Source: Acidobacteriota bacterium
GTDB taxonomy: Bacteria; Acidobacteriota; Terriglobia; Terriglobales; Acidobacteriaceae
Assembly (NCBI GenBank): GCA_003225465.1
Contig: QIAH01000303.1
Coordinates: forward strand, 16,346 to 52,505
Direction: 5' to 3'
DNA length: 36,160 bases
Below the pieces are notes generated by a model that was not told the DNA's origin, did not search any database, and saw only the letters and a program-made list of their open reading frames with translations. Each line of letters opens with the position of its first letter. The first letter of the stretch is position 1. A program made the translations under genes and the position numbers. Of this stretch, positions 1 to 7,993 are shown in pieces.

Positions 1-255
1 TCACGCATCCCTCCGACCGCTGCTTCATATGATAATGATGGGCGAAAGTCAAACCGAGACGCCGAGCTACCTCCGTACACGTAGCCCTTGGCCGTTCGAT
101 GTGCTCAAGGGCGTCCTCGGGTTGATGCCCGATCTTCTCATTATTGTGCGCCCTTAGGCCAACGGGATGATACGTCGCCTCGACAAGCGCTGCCGAATCG
201 CCAACCGTGGTGTGAATCTAAATCCGTGCGCGACAGCAGTGTTTCGTAGATGCCA
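1..255. other. No recognisable gene at window start
   Basis: No ORF of the track starts in this stretch. A minus-strand reading gives a short open segment ending in KQRSEGCV, with a vaguely helix-turn-helix-like run (EVARRLGLTF), but it has no start and no family I can name. It lies downstream of a kinase remnant and may itself be decayed sequence. Confidence 0.4.
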
Positions 256-610
256 TCAAGCGACCAAAGACGATGACTCGGTCACCTGGGTCGGCAAAGT
301 GAAATGAAATGTTGCTCCTCGTCCATTGTTAGCGCTCACCCTCAAGCGGTCGCCATGCGACTCCACAATGGAACGGCTGATGGCCAACCCCATGGTTTGA
401 GCAATATTGGTAGGGGGAGATGGCGCTATCCTGGACGCGCCACACAGTGTGACCATACTGGGAGATCCGCCGGTCCGGATCAAGCGCGAGCGCACGGGGA
501 AGCGCTACCAACGACAAGTTCGCCAACACGGCACCCAGCACGAAGACGTGTCGTGCCCGTATTCGGACGACCACCGCCTTCTGCCACGTTGTTTGTAGAA
601 CGGTCACCAT
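256..610 (-). pseudogene. Collapsed remnant of a Reg_prop sensor histidine kinase
   Basis: The two ends of a large kinase lie almost directly joined. The 5' part (from 610) encodes a signal-peptide-like start followed by [18 protein letters not shown], the usual opening of propeller-type (Reg_prop) kinases. After a frame change it reads PPTNIAQT, which continues the same N-terminal region, and then immediately [14 protein letters not shown], the last part of the HATPase domain. The intact kinase at 747-4268 has the same tail ([14 protein letters not shown], then GRGATFYFALP). About a thousand codons of propeller, PAS and catalytic core are therefore missing, and there is also a frameshift. 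It lies directly downstream of the intact paralogue on the same strand, so it was probably a tandem copy. Confidence 0.85.
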
Positions 611-746
611 AGCCGTATGCCCGGATGATTGAACTCACTTGCTCGGTAATCCCGCCAGGCCGTTGGCGTTCCCTTTTCGCAATCGGCGCGACGGCACCAG
701 CGCTTGCCGGTCGTGTCTGGTCTCATGATCAAAGCCGCAAAACACT

Positions 747-3700
747 TTATATGACCAATGCAGACTCCGTCACATGGGTTGGCAAGGCGAAATAAAAAGT
801 TGCCCCCCGTCCGTCATTGGAGGTGGCCCACAACCGGCCGCCGTGCGACTCCACAATGGAACGGCTGATGGCTAGCCCCATCCCGCTGCCTTTCGTCTTG
901 GTGGTGAAGAAGGCAGAAAAGATCTGGTCGACATTCTCAGCGGGTAGTCCCGGGCCTGTATCGCTGACCGAGAACAATAGTTGCCGGTCTTGTTCCAGTT
1001 GTGACTTCACCGTGAGTTCTCCGCCCTCGTCCTGCATGGCTTCGATGGCGTTGAGCATGAGGTTCATGAACACCTGTTGCAGCTGCACATGGTCCGCTAT
1101 GATTTTGGGCAATTCGGGCGCTAGTTCGGTGTGCATGGCAACTGAGCATCGCGTGGCCTCACCTTTCAGCAGTGTGAACATTTCGTGAACAATTCCATTC
1201 ACGTCGACCAGTTCACGTTCTGGAGGAGAGTTCTTGTAGAACGAACGTATCCGATCGATGATCTCAGCCGCACGATTCCCGTACTTATCGATTCTGATGG
1301 CTGACGCACGCGCCCTGTCAAGGTTGGGAGGCTCGTGCGCAAGCCATTCGATGCAGCTGTTGGCGCTGTTGACGGCGGCAGCGATTGGCTGTTTGATTTC
1401 GTGCGCCAGCGAAGCCGCCATTTCTCCCATCATGCTCACACGGTTCATGTGCGCAAGGCCTGCCTCGAGCTGACGCAATTTCTCGCGCTCTTGCTCGGCA
1501 CGTTTGCGATCTTCAAGGTCCGTGAGGGTTCCGTACCAGTTAACGATCTTTCCATGCGGGTCTCGAAGTGGGACACCACGCACCAGAAACCACCGATATT
1601 CCCCGTCAACCGCGCGACGGAACCGCGCCTCGTCTTCGAAAACCTGTCCGGTCGCAACGGAGAGGCGCCACTTCTCGGAATGGCGCACAAGATCCTCGGG
1701 ATGGATCGCACGCTGCCAACCTGCGCCTGAAGTTTCCTCGACAGAAAGCCTGGTGTATTCAGTCCAGCGCTTATTTACAAATGTGCAGGAGCCGTCAGAC
1801 AACGTGGTGAAAGTCATCGCCGGAATTGTTTCCACAACATCCCGCAGACGCTTTTCCTGACTCTTGAGCTGATGAACGCGCCATCGATAAAGTGCCCAGG
1901 TGCCAAACAAGAAAGAGGCTGCAAGAAGGATTCGAAACGCTCTTGTTTGGTACAAAGTGGGCACAATACGGAAGGGTAGCGCCACAGATTGATTCCAGGT
2001 GCCGGCGCCATTGCTAGCCATGACCCGAAACGTATATGAGCCCCAATCAACATGTGTGTATATGGCCGTACGAGTGGAGACTGTTTCACTCCAGTCTCTA
2101 TCAAATCCATCCAGTTTGTATCTAAACTGAATCCGCTCCGGGGTAGATAAGCTCAAGCCGGAATAGCTAAACCGCAGTCGATGCGTGTCAGGAGGAATCT
2201 GAATCGGCGGTTGCAGGTCCAGCGAGTTGCCGTCCGCGGATAAACTCTCGATTTGTACAATAACAGGAGTGGACTCACTCTCAGTTCGGACGGGGTCGAC
2301 TACAGCGAGACCTCGATCGGTGGAAAACCAGATTTTCCCGTGCGCATCGGCAAAAACCGATCGAAATCGCTTCACGCCTTGTCTGCCGATGAGACCATCC
2401 TCGAGTCCGTAGTCTCGAATGTCCGATTCAATCAGTGTGGCTGACAGCAGTCGCGTGCGCTTGACGGATAATATGTGATTCGAGGTTGCAATCCAGAGAT
2501 TTCCGATGTTGTCCTCGGCAATTCCGAGGATCTCTTCCCGCAAGGACGAAGGCATGGAGTCCGACTTCGTGATATGGCCCGATCGCAGCACAGCAAGCCC
2601 CGAGACAGTTCCAATCCACAGAGTGCCCGTCGAATCTGTAAGCAAGCTTGTGATGTTGTCGTTGGGCAACCCATCACGAGACGTAAAAACGCTCCACTTG
2701 TTTCTGTAGTAGCTAACGAGGCCGTTTGGCGTGCCGAGCCACATTGTGCCATCTGGGTTGTCATCGATCGAAGTGATGGTATCCGATGGCCAACCATTCG
2801 CAGTGGAGTATGTTTTGAAATGACCGTCCACAAATTGACTGATACCAGCGTTAACAGTGGCAGCCCATACCGAACCGTCCCGGCCTCGAAAAACGGCGTA
2901 TACGCTGTTTCCCGCGAGCCCATCGGAAACGGTGTAGGTTCTCGCTCTCATTCGACCAGCACCGTAGCGCAAGCGCGTCAGTCCACCATGCTGTCTTCCC
3001 ACCCATAGCTCGTTCTCGTCTCCTGTGATGGAATAGACCACGTCGTGGTTCAAACCTTCGTTTAAAACTATTTCCCCTTGTCCGTGTCTTAGCGACTGCA
3101 GACCACCCTTGAACGACGCGAACCACACGCGCCCAGTAGCGTCGACAAAAACGGGTCCACCGCTCTCCCCTTGCGACGTTTTAGACGGATACGTGATGAA
3201 CACGGTTTCGCGCAGTTTCTCTATGCCTCGCGAACGGCCTACCCACAGCTGTCCTTCTCGATCTTCAAAAAGAGCCGACACTGGTTTCGCGCGGCCCGAA
3301 CCAACGTCATCAAACGAGGCTCCGTCATTGTTGACCCTGGCGAGTCCGGCAGTGGTTCCTGCCCAAATGTTCGCGTCGCGGTCGCGAATCATGGTGTTAA
3401 CTTCGGCTTCACGAAAGGCAGGGTCAATGCCAACTTGAGTAGCTTCTTTTCCGTTCCAACGAAAAATACCTCTTTCCGTTCCGATCCAGAGCTCTCCATT
3501 TTCCAGTGGAAGGAGGGACCGAACGTTGCGGCTCTCACCCGGCAGACGTACGGGCGAAATCCGACCGCGGTCCAGATAAAACAGACCTTTGTCGCTTGTG
3601 CCGAGCCACACGCGACCGTCACTGGTCTCCGCGATCGAAGTTACAGCCGAGTCAGGTTGGGCTAGATGATGAGCAGCAACACTCGTGGCCCAACTCAGTC

Positions 3701-4268
3701 GGGTTGAGAGATCGTCGGAAGATGGGGCAGTCGGCGTGGAGTTGGGGTCCGATGGAGGGGAAATCTTCAAGAACTTCCCATCTTGATAGGTGAGTACGCC
3801 ATACGCCAGCGATGCGAATAGAGGAGCGCCGTTCGCGCGCTTTCCGATCGCTGTCACTCCTACTTCTGCTTCTTCGTGGCCGAGTTCGAATTTTCCGTCA
3901 TGAAACCGCAGCAGCTTAGTATTGGCAAGGAGAACCCAGAGATTGCCACGATTGTCGGTGATCAATTGCTGGACGGGGCCGATGGGCAAAGACTCAGGGC
4001 TCGCCTGCTGAAAAACGCGGAAGGTCTGCCCGTCAAAGCGGAACAGACCTTTTTCCGTACCAATCCAAAGATATCCGTCCGGCGTTTGCGCGATCGCCGA
4101 TGTCGTCCCTCCTGGAAACTCGTTCTCGATTGTCCAACGATCGTGCGCATATTGCGAAATCATCCGATGTGCATCGATAGCCTTTGAGGTGATAGCGCAA
4201 AAAATCAGCATCGCGGCGGCGGTGGCAGCCGCGCCAACTCGCAACCGGAATTCGGAGAGAATAGTCAA
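747..4268 (-). CDS. Propeller-type sensor histidine kinase (Reg_prop, Y_Y_Y, PAS, HisKA, HATPase)
   Basis: A 1173-aa membrane sensor kinase. After an N-terminal signal/anchor come many repeats of the two-component propeller type (DGYLWIGTEKGL, DGRVWLGTSDKGL, NIWAGTTAGL) over roughly residues 40-690. A Y_Y_Y-like beta domain (QFRYKLDGFDRDW) and a membrane helix follow near residue 780. The cytoplasmic part has a PAS fold (about 815-930, ending WYGTLTDLEDRKRAE), a HisKA box with the phospho-acceptor in LAHEIKQP (about 955), and an HATPase domain with N box NLMLNAIEAM and G boxes DTGPGLP and GSGMGLA. It should sense an extracytoplasmic cue and phosphorylate a receiver; the lone receiver and the FixJ-type regulator upstream are candidates. 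Its ATG overlaps the stop of the upstream lipoprotein gene by 4 nt (ATGA), so the two are translationally coupled. The ligand is unknown. Confidence 0.95.
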   Translation of the reverse strand: MTILSEFRLRVGAAATAAAMLIFCAITSKAIDAHRMISQYAHDRWTIENEFPGGTTSAIAQTPDGYLWIGTEKGLFRFDGQTFRVFQQASPESLPIGPVQQLITDNRGNLWVLLANTKLLRFHDGKFELGHEEAEVGVTAIGKRANGAPLFASLAYGVLTYQDGKFLKISPPSDPNSTPTAPSSDDLSTRLSWATSVAAHHLAQPDSAVTSIAETSDGRVWLGTSDKGLFYLDRGRISPVRLPGESRNVRSLLPLENGELWIGTERGIFRWNGKEATQVGIDPAFREAEVNTMIRDRDANIWAGTTAGLARVNNDGASFDDVGSGRAKPVSALFEDREGQLWVGRSRGIEKLRETVFITYPSKTSQGESGGPVFVDATGRVWFASFKGGLQSLRHGQGEIVLNEGLNHDVVYSITGDENELWVGRQHGGLTRLRYGAGRMRARTYTVSDGLAGNSVYAVFRGRDGSVWAATVNAGISQFVDGHFKTYSTANGWPSDTITSIDDNPDGTMWLGTPNGLVSYYRNKWSVFTSRDGLPNDNITSLLTDSTGTLWIGTVSGLAVLRSGHITKSDSMPSSLREEILGIAEDNIGNLWIATSNHILSVKRTRLLSATLIESDIRDYGLEDGLIGRQGVKRFRSVFADAHGKIWFSTDRGLAVVDPVRTESESTPVIVQIESLSADGNSLDLQPPIQIPPDTHRLRFSYSGLSLSTPERIQFRYKLDGFDRDWSETVSTRTAIYTHVDWGSYTFRVMASNGAGTWNQSVALPFRIVPTLYQTRAFRILLAASFLFGTWALYRWRVHQLKSQEKRLRDVVETIPAMTFTTLSDGSCTFVNKRWTEYTRLSVEETSGAGWQRAIHPEDLVRHSEKWRLSVATGQVFEDEARFRRAVDGEYRWFLVRGVPLRDPHGKIVNWYGTLTDLEDRKRAEQEREKLRQLEAGLAHMNRVSMMGEMAASLAHEIKQPIAAAVNSANSCIEWLAHEPPNLDRARASAIRIDKYGNRAAEIIDRIRSFYKNSPPERELVDVNGIVHEMFTLLKGEATRCSVAMHTELAPELPKIIADHVQLQQVFMNLMLNAIEAMQDEGGELTVKSQLEQDRQLLFSVSDTGPGLPAENVDQIFSAFFTTKTKGSGMGLAISRSIVESHGGRLWATSNDGRGATFYFALPTHVTESALVI

Positions 4269-5395
4269 GGAAGATACTCGAACTCGTCGATGATGACTTC
4301 CGTGTTCTTCTGGCGGAGGCCCTTTTCGCTCGCAACGATGTAAAACATGAATTCCAGGTGCTCTTGGCCAGGTGATGGAACTCCTGCAGTGAAGGTGTGC
4401 TCATAGAATGGATGCGCACCCGACTGAATCGAGCTTCCCCGGTATGCCTTGAACTCTGCACGCCCGGGCTCCCAAAGAATCGAGTAGGTGAGCGTGCCGG
4501 GCGGCTCAGTGAAACGAGCGAGGTTGCCAGGAACATAGAAAGGCTGAATGCCGAATTGTGCGTTTTCTCTGCTTGTGGCGCGGCCCCAGCGCCCAATCTC
4601 GATATCCCATTCTCGGAAATGTTGATCGCCCGCCGCCTGATCATGAGTGTGCAAGCTGAGAACCACGCCAGGATCTAAACGAGCAGTGTCACTGACGACA
4701 AAATTGTAAATGCCATAGCCAAGACTTCGCGCAAGAATCAGTTGCGCGCAAGTCCAGCCTTTTGGCTTATTACTAATCCTGAGATGCAACACGCCACTCT
4801 TGTCGGTCCAGACGTTATCCGCATCGTACAGATTGTTTAGTCCGCCTCGAGCCGAGTCGGTAGTGCGAACCTTCCAGTCATATCCGCTGAAGCGTAGTGG
4901 TACGGTGGGGAGGTCCGGCAGAGATCCAACTCCATTCACTATTCTCAATGCCACTACAGAACCACCCATCGAAGGAGCTACATCGATCGTGGGCGCTGGA
5001 TGATAGTCAGGATCGACAAGGAGCGCAGCGTATTCGTAACCCAAGTGGGTCTGAGTGCTCCATGTCGAATCCGACTGGATGGGGATAAACGGATGGTCGG
5101 GCCACGGCTGTACCCACCAGGGGCCACTCTTTGCATACACTACAATTCGCTGTCCTGGGCGAGCCCCAGAGACCCGGCCGGAGATCGTGTCCAGTCGTTC
5201 TCGGCCACCCTGGGCTGCGGGAGGAATCTTGGTGAAAGCGATGGATAGCGTTTCGTGAGATTTGTCTGCCTGGCAGGCCACCATGGCGACCGCGCTAAAG
5301 AACACGACAGCGCTCAGGATTCGCCAGACAAGACACGGTGCAAAACCTGTTTCAGCGCGACTCGCCGCCGCGATTTCAGAGTGCTTCACTGACAT
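4265..5395 (-). CDS. Putative lipoprotein with lectin/glycosidase-like beta fold, coupled to the kinase
   Basis: A 376-aa exported protein. A long N-terminal region ends in a hydrophobic stretch and lipobox-like MVACQA (Cys about residue 41), suggesting a lipoprotein. The C-terminal half has features seen in concanavalin A/GH16-like sheets (LHLRISNKPKGWTCAQ, EWDIEIGRWG, TYSILWEPGRAEFKAYRG, IIDEFEYLP), but I do not see a clear GH16 catalytic signature, so enzymatic activity is not claimed. The stop overlaps the kinase start by 4 nt. Such tight coupling to a periplasmic sensor suggests it binds a ligand or presents it to the propeller domain; that is inference. The family assignment is moderate, the ORF itself certain. 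Confidence 0.8.
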   Translation of the reverse strand: MSVKHSEIAAASRAETGFAPCLVWRILSAVVFFSAVAMVACQADKSHETLSIAFTKIPPAAQGGRERLDTISGRVSGARPGQRIVVYAKSGPWWVQPWPDHPFIPIQSDSTWSTQTHLGYEYAALLVDPDYHPAPTIDVAPSMGGSVVALRIVNGVGSLPDLPTVPLRFSGYDWKVRTTDSARGGLNNLYDADNVWTDKSGVLHLRISNKPKGWTCAQLILARSLGYGIYNFVVSDTARLDPGVVLSLHTHDQAAGDQHFREWDIEIGRWGRATSRENAQFGIQPFYVPGNLARFTEPPGTLTYSILWEPGRAEFKAYRGSSIQSGAHPFYEHTFTAGVPSPGQEHLEFMFYIVASEKGLRQKNTEVIIDEFEYLP

Positions 5396-5521
5396 AAGGG
5401 AACGCTGTCACTCTCGTTCGAAGTCGAGGGTTCCTCTTTTCTTTCTCGGACGACTAGAGGCCGGCGATGGTGATGCGATCTTCGACTGCTGCTTCACTTT
5501 TTGGCGGGTCGAATTTCACGC

Positions 5522-6574
5522 TTAAGCATCTTCTCGAGCGACGCCGAGAAGGTCTGCCCCGTCCTGAGGAATAGGTCGCGAAATCCCCAATCTTCTCATC
5601 TTCGCCAGCAGCGTGGTTCGTTTCAGTCCCAGTTTGGCCGCTGCGCCGCGCGGTCCACCGACGATCCAGCTGGCCTGCTCCAACGTTTCCACAATCAGAG
5701 CGCGATCGGAGTCTTCCAAGGTCATCGATGAATGGAAGGTTCGGTTGTGATGCTGACCGGGAGCCGTGAGCTCAGTTTGCTTTTTGTGAAGTGGGTTTGG
5801 AAGCACGCCGTCCCGCGTGACGATCACTGCGCGTTCCACCAAGTTCTGCAACTCGCGAATGTTGCCAGGCCAGGAGTACCACTGGAAGGCAGCCATGGTT
5901 TCCGGAGAAATGCTGTCGACTTGCTTCCCCATGCGGCGGCTAAACAGCCTCACGAAATGCGTGACAAGAGCCGGAATGTCCTCCCGGCGCTCTCGGAGTG
6001 CGGGCAACAAGATGGGGAAGACATTCAGACGGTAATACAGATCACTACGAAATTGCCCACGAGCGACCATCTTCACCAGATCCCTGTTCGTAGCCGCTAC
6101 CAGCCTGACATCCACCTTGTGCGTGCGACCGCTCCCTAGACGCTCGAACTCCTGCTCCTGCAAGATGCGCAGCAACTTCGGCTGCAGCGCCGCGGGGATG
6201 TCGCCTACTTCGTCCAAGAACAAGGTCCCTTTGTCAGCCATTTCGAAGCGCCCGATCTTCTGCGCAATCGCACCGGTGAAGGCACCCTTCTCATGACCGA
6301 ACAACTCACTTTCCAGAAGATCCAGGGGAATGGCAGCGCAGTTCAACTTGATAAAGGCGCGCCCGCAGCGCTGACTGGCATTGTGAATGGCATGTGCGAT
6401 GAGCTCTTTTCCTGTGCCGGTCTCCCCCTCGATGAGGACAGTCGAGTCTGTGGGCGCAACCTGCTCCACCTGCTCAAGAACAGATTCCAGGGCAGCACTA
6501 TTGCCGATGATCCGCTCGAACGTACGCTCGGCGTGATCGGGCCCAGGGTTCATGACTGTTGCATAATCTTCCAC
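5522..6574 (-). CDS. Receiver-less sigma-54-dependent transcriptional activator (FhlA/NtrC type)
   Basis: A 350-aa AAA+ activator of sigma-54 RNA polymerase. Only about 20 residues precede the AAA+ domain, so no receiver, GAF or PAS domain is present. Motifs in order: Walker A GETGTGKE, the sigma-54-contacting loop in GHEKGAFTGA, Walker B LFLDEVGDI, sensor segment LVAATNRDL, then PGNIRELQNLVERAVI. The C-terminal Fis-type HTH (GAAAKLGLKRTTLLAKMRRLGI) resembles the FhlA branch. The start is GTG with AGAGG about 6 nt upstream. With no sensory domain, activity may be controlled in trans, for example by the separate receiver encoded just upstream (gap 51 nt). Two sigma-54-like promoters lie at 12227-12242 and 12460-12475. 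That it acts there is inference. Confidence 0.95.
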   Translation of the reverse strand: MEDYATVMNPGPDHAERTFERIIGNSAALESVLEQVEQVAPTDSTVLIEGETGTGKELIAHAIHNASQRCGRAFIKLNCAAIPLDLLESELFGHEKGAFTGAIAQKIGRFEMADKGTLFLDEVGDIPAALQPKLLRILQEQEFERLGSGRTHKVDVRLVAATNRDLVKMVARGQFRSDLYYRLNVFPILLPALRERREDIPALVTHFVRLFSRRMGKQVDSISPETMAAFQWYSWPGNIRELQNLVERAVIVTRDGVLPNPLHKKQTELTAPGQHHNRTFHSSMTLEDSDRALIVETLEQASWIVGGPRGAAAKLGLKRTTLLAKMRRLGISRPIPQDGADLLGVAREDA

Positions 6575-6625
6575 AGAAACCTCTACACTTAAGGCTCCCC
6601 ACGCGACTTCAATAGCCTAGGCTGC

Positions 6626-7003
6626 TCACATATCAAGTGCAGCACGGACCCTTTTGAGCAACAAGTGATGATCGAACGGTTTTGCGAGGAACTCGACTGC
6701 ACCCTCTCTCATCGCTCGAATTCTCATCCTCGCATCCCCATGAGCCGTGATAAAGATGATCGGAACATTGCATCCCTCTTGCTTCAACCTGGCCTGCAAC
6801 TGCAGGCCCGACATCTTCGGCATACGGATATCAAGAACTAGGCACGCAGCCCGAGTATGCAAATCGGATTCGAGGAATTCTTCCGCGGATCCAAAGCACT
6901 GCGCGACCAGCCCAGCCGCTTCCATTAGGTCGCGCAGTGAATCTTGCATGGCCTCGTCGTCATCAATGATTGCTATTAGTTTGGCCATCCGGTTCACCGA
7001 CAT
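6626..7003 (-). CDS. Single-domain response regulator (CheY/FixJ-receiver type)
   Basis: A 125-aa stand-alone receiver. It has the acidic pocket IIDDDEAMQ, the phospho-acceptor Asp in LVLDIRMP, the switch Thr in FITAHG and the conserved Lys in LAKPFDHH. It ends just after the receiver fold with no output domain. The spacing of the pocket and the sequence resemble FixJ/NodW receivers. An alternative start at 6988 (MAKLIAIIDDD) is equally plausible, since neither has a good ribosome binding site. Encoded 51 nt before the receiver-less sigma-54 activator, it may be that protein's detached receiver or a phosphate relay between kinase and regulators. A partial second copy of this gene lies in inverted orientation at the right edge of the window (35978-36160). 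Confidence 0.93.
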   Translation of the reverse strand: MSVNRMAKLIAIIDDDEAMQDSLRDLMEAAGLVAQCFGSAEEFLESDLHTRAACLVLDIRMPKMSGLQLQARLKQEGCNVPIIFITAHGDARMRIRAMREGAVEFLAKPFDHHLLLKRVRAALDM

Positions 7004-7130
7004 GTTTGCAGCTTAACGGCATTACTTCAGGTGAAGCAATCAATCTTTAGGCTGACTGACCCAGACTTTAGAGAGTAGATTCTTACTATCGATAATCGGG
7101 CGGGGGCAACATCGATTCTGGCAAAGCTCG

Positions 7131-7751
7131 CTACGTTGTCGACTTGACCTTGTCCGCCATTCTGACGAGTTCAGGCAAGGATTTAGCCAGCATCTTTTTC
7201 ATCACCTGGCTCCGATGCATTTTGACGGTGGCTTCACTGGCACCGAGTTCCGCCGCAATCTGCTTATTAAGCATCCCGGAAACGACGAGGCTCATCACCT
7301 CGCGCTCCCGGACGCTTAATATGTTGTATCGCTGTCGCAGCTCAGCAGTGTCTCGCTGGTTTTCGCGGACCGTGCGATCTCGAGTGAGCGATCGCTGAAC
7401 CGCATCGAGCAAATCCTGTTGCCTGAATGGCTTGGTGAGAAACTCAACTGCGCCAGACTTCATAGCCTTCACCGACATCGGAACGTCCGCATGCGCGGTG
7501 AGAAAGATAATTGGAATACTTACTTTCCCTCTTTTCAGCTCGTGCTGAAGGTCCAAGCCGCTAATGCCGGGGAGTCTCACGTCAAGAATCAAGCAACTGG
7601 GACCATCACTGCGCGGACTCGACAAGAACTCCTGCGCAGTTCCGAAAGACTTAGAATGCAAGCCGACAGACTCCAGCAGCTCCTGGAGAGACTCACGCAC
7701 ATCTCTATCATCATCGACAATGAATACGGTTGGCACATCCTGCGTGCTCAT
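7131..7751 (-). CDS. FixJ/LuxR-family response regulator
   Basis: A 206-aa DNA-binding response regulator. The receiver domain (residues about 5-120) has IVDDDRDV, phospho-acceptor CLILDVRLPG, FLTAHAD and the Lys in LTKPF. A linker leads to a GerE/LuxR-type HTH (about 140-200: LSVREREVMSLVVSG, then LNKQIAAELGASEATVKMHR). The ATG at 7751 (MSTQDVPTVFIVDDD) is preferred over the upstream non-ATG start at 7766 because the receiver core begins directly after it. It is the first gene of the minus-strand signalling series; a 127-nt gap separates it from the lone receiver. FixJ-type regulators often control respiratory genes, which suits the neighbouring oxidase operons, but the target is not shown here. 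Confidence 0.93.
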   Translation of the reverse strand: MSTQDVPTVFIVDDDRDVRESLQELLESVGLHSKSFGTAQEFLSSPRSDGPSCLILDVRLPGISGLDLQHELKRGKVSIPIIFLTAHADVPMSVKAMKSGAVEFLTKPFRQQDLLDAVQRSLTRDRTVRENQRDTAELRQRYNILSVREREVMSLVVSGMLNKQIAAELGASEATVKMHRSQVMKKMLAKSLPELVRMADKVKSTT

Positions 7752-7993
7752 AACGACGCGCCCCAATCAGAAGGGAGATCAAGCGAAAATCTCCCAAGTT
7801 TCGCTCTGTCGCTGCCGATCAAGCGTCGGTCGACAACGCCGGATAGATTGTATCGGATGATGCAGAGGGGACGCCGTGCAGAGCCTCGGCATCGAGGGTA
7901 ACGTGAGGATGATCACCGACTGCTGACCTCACCAGACCTGCGCGCTTGCTGGCTAGAGACATCTATGTCGACACAAAAGGGGAGCCCAGAAGA

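Noticed and set aside
1-255. Possible HTH fragment on the minus strand
   Set aside because: No start codon, no clear family match and only a few suggestive residues.
2475-3008. Plus-strand ORFs inside the kinase gene
   Set aside because: Shadow frames of the intact 1173-aa kinase with its repeated propeller motifs.
7840-7880. Sigma-54-like sequence before the FixJ-type regulator (minus strand CGGCGTCCCCTCTGCA)
   Set aside because: Only GG and GC fit; the -24 and -12 blocks otherwise deviate, so it is not above chance.
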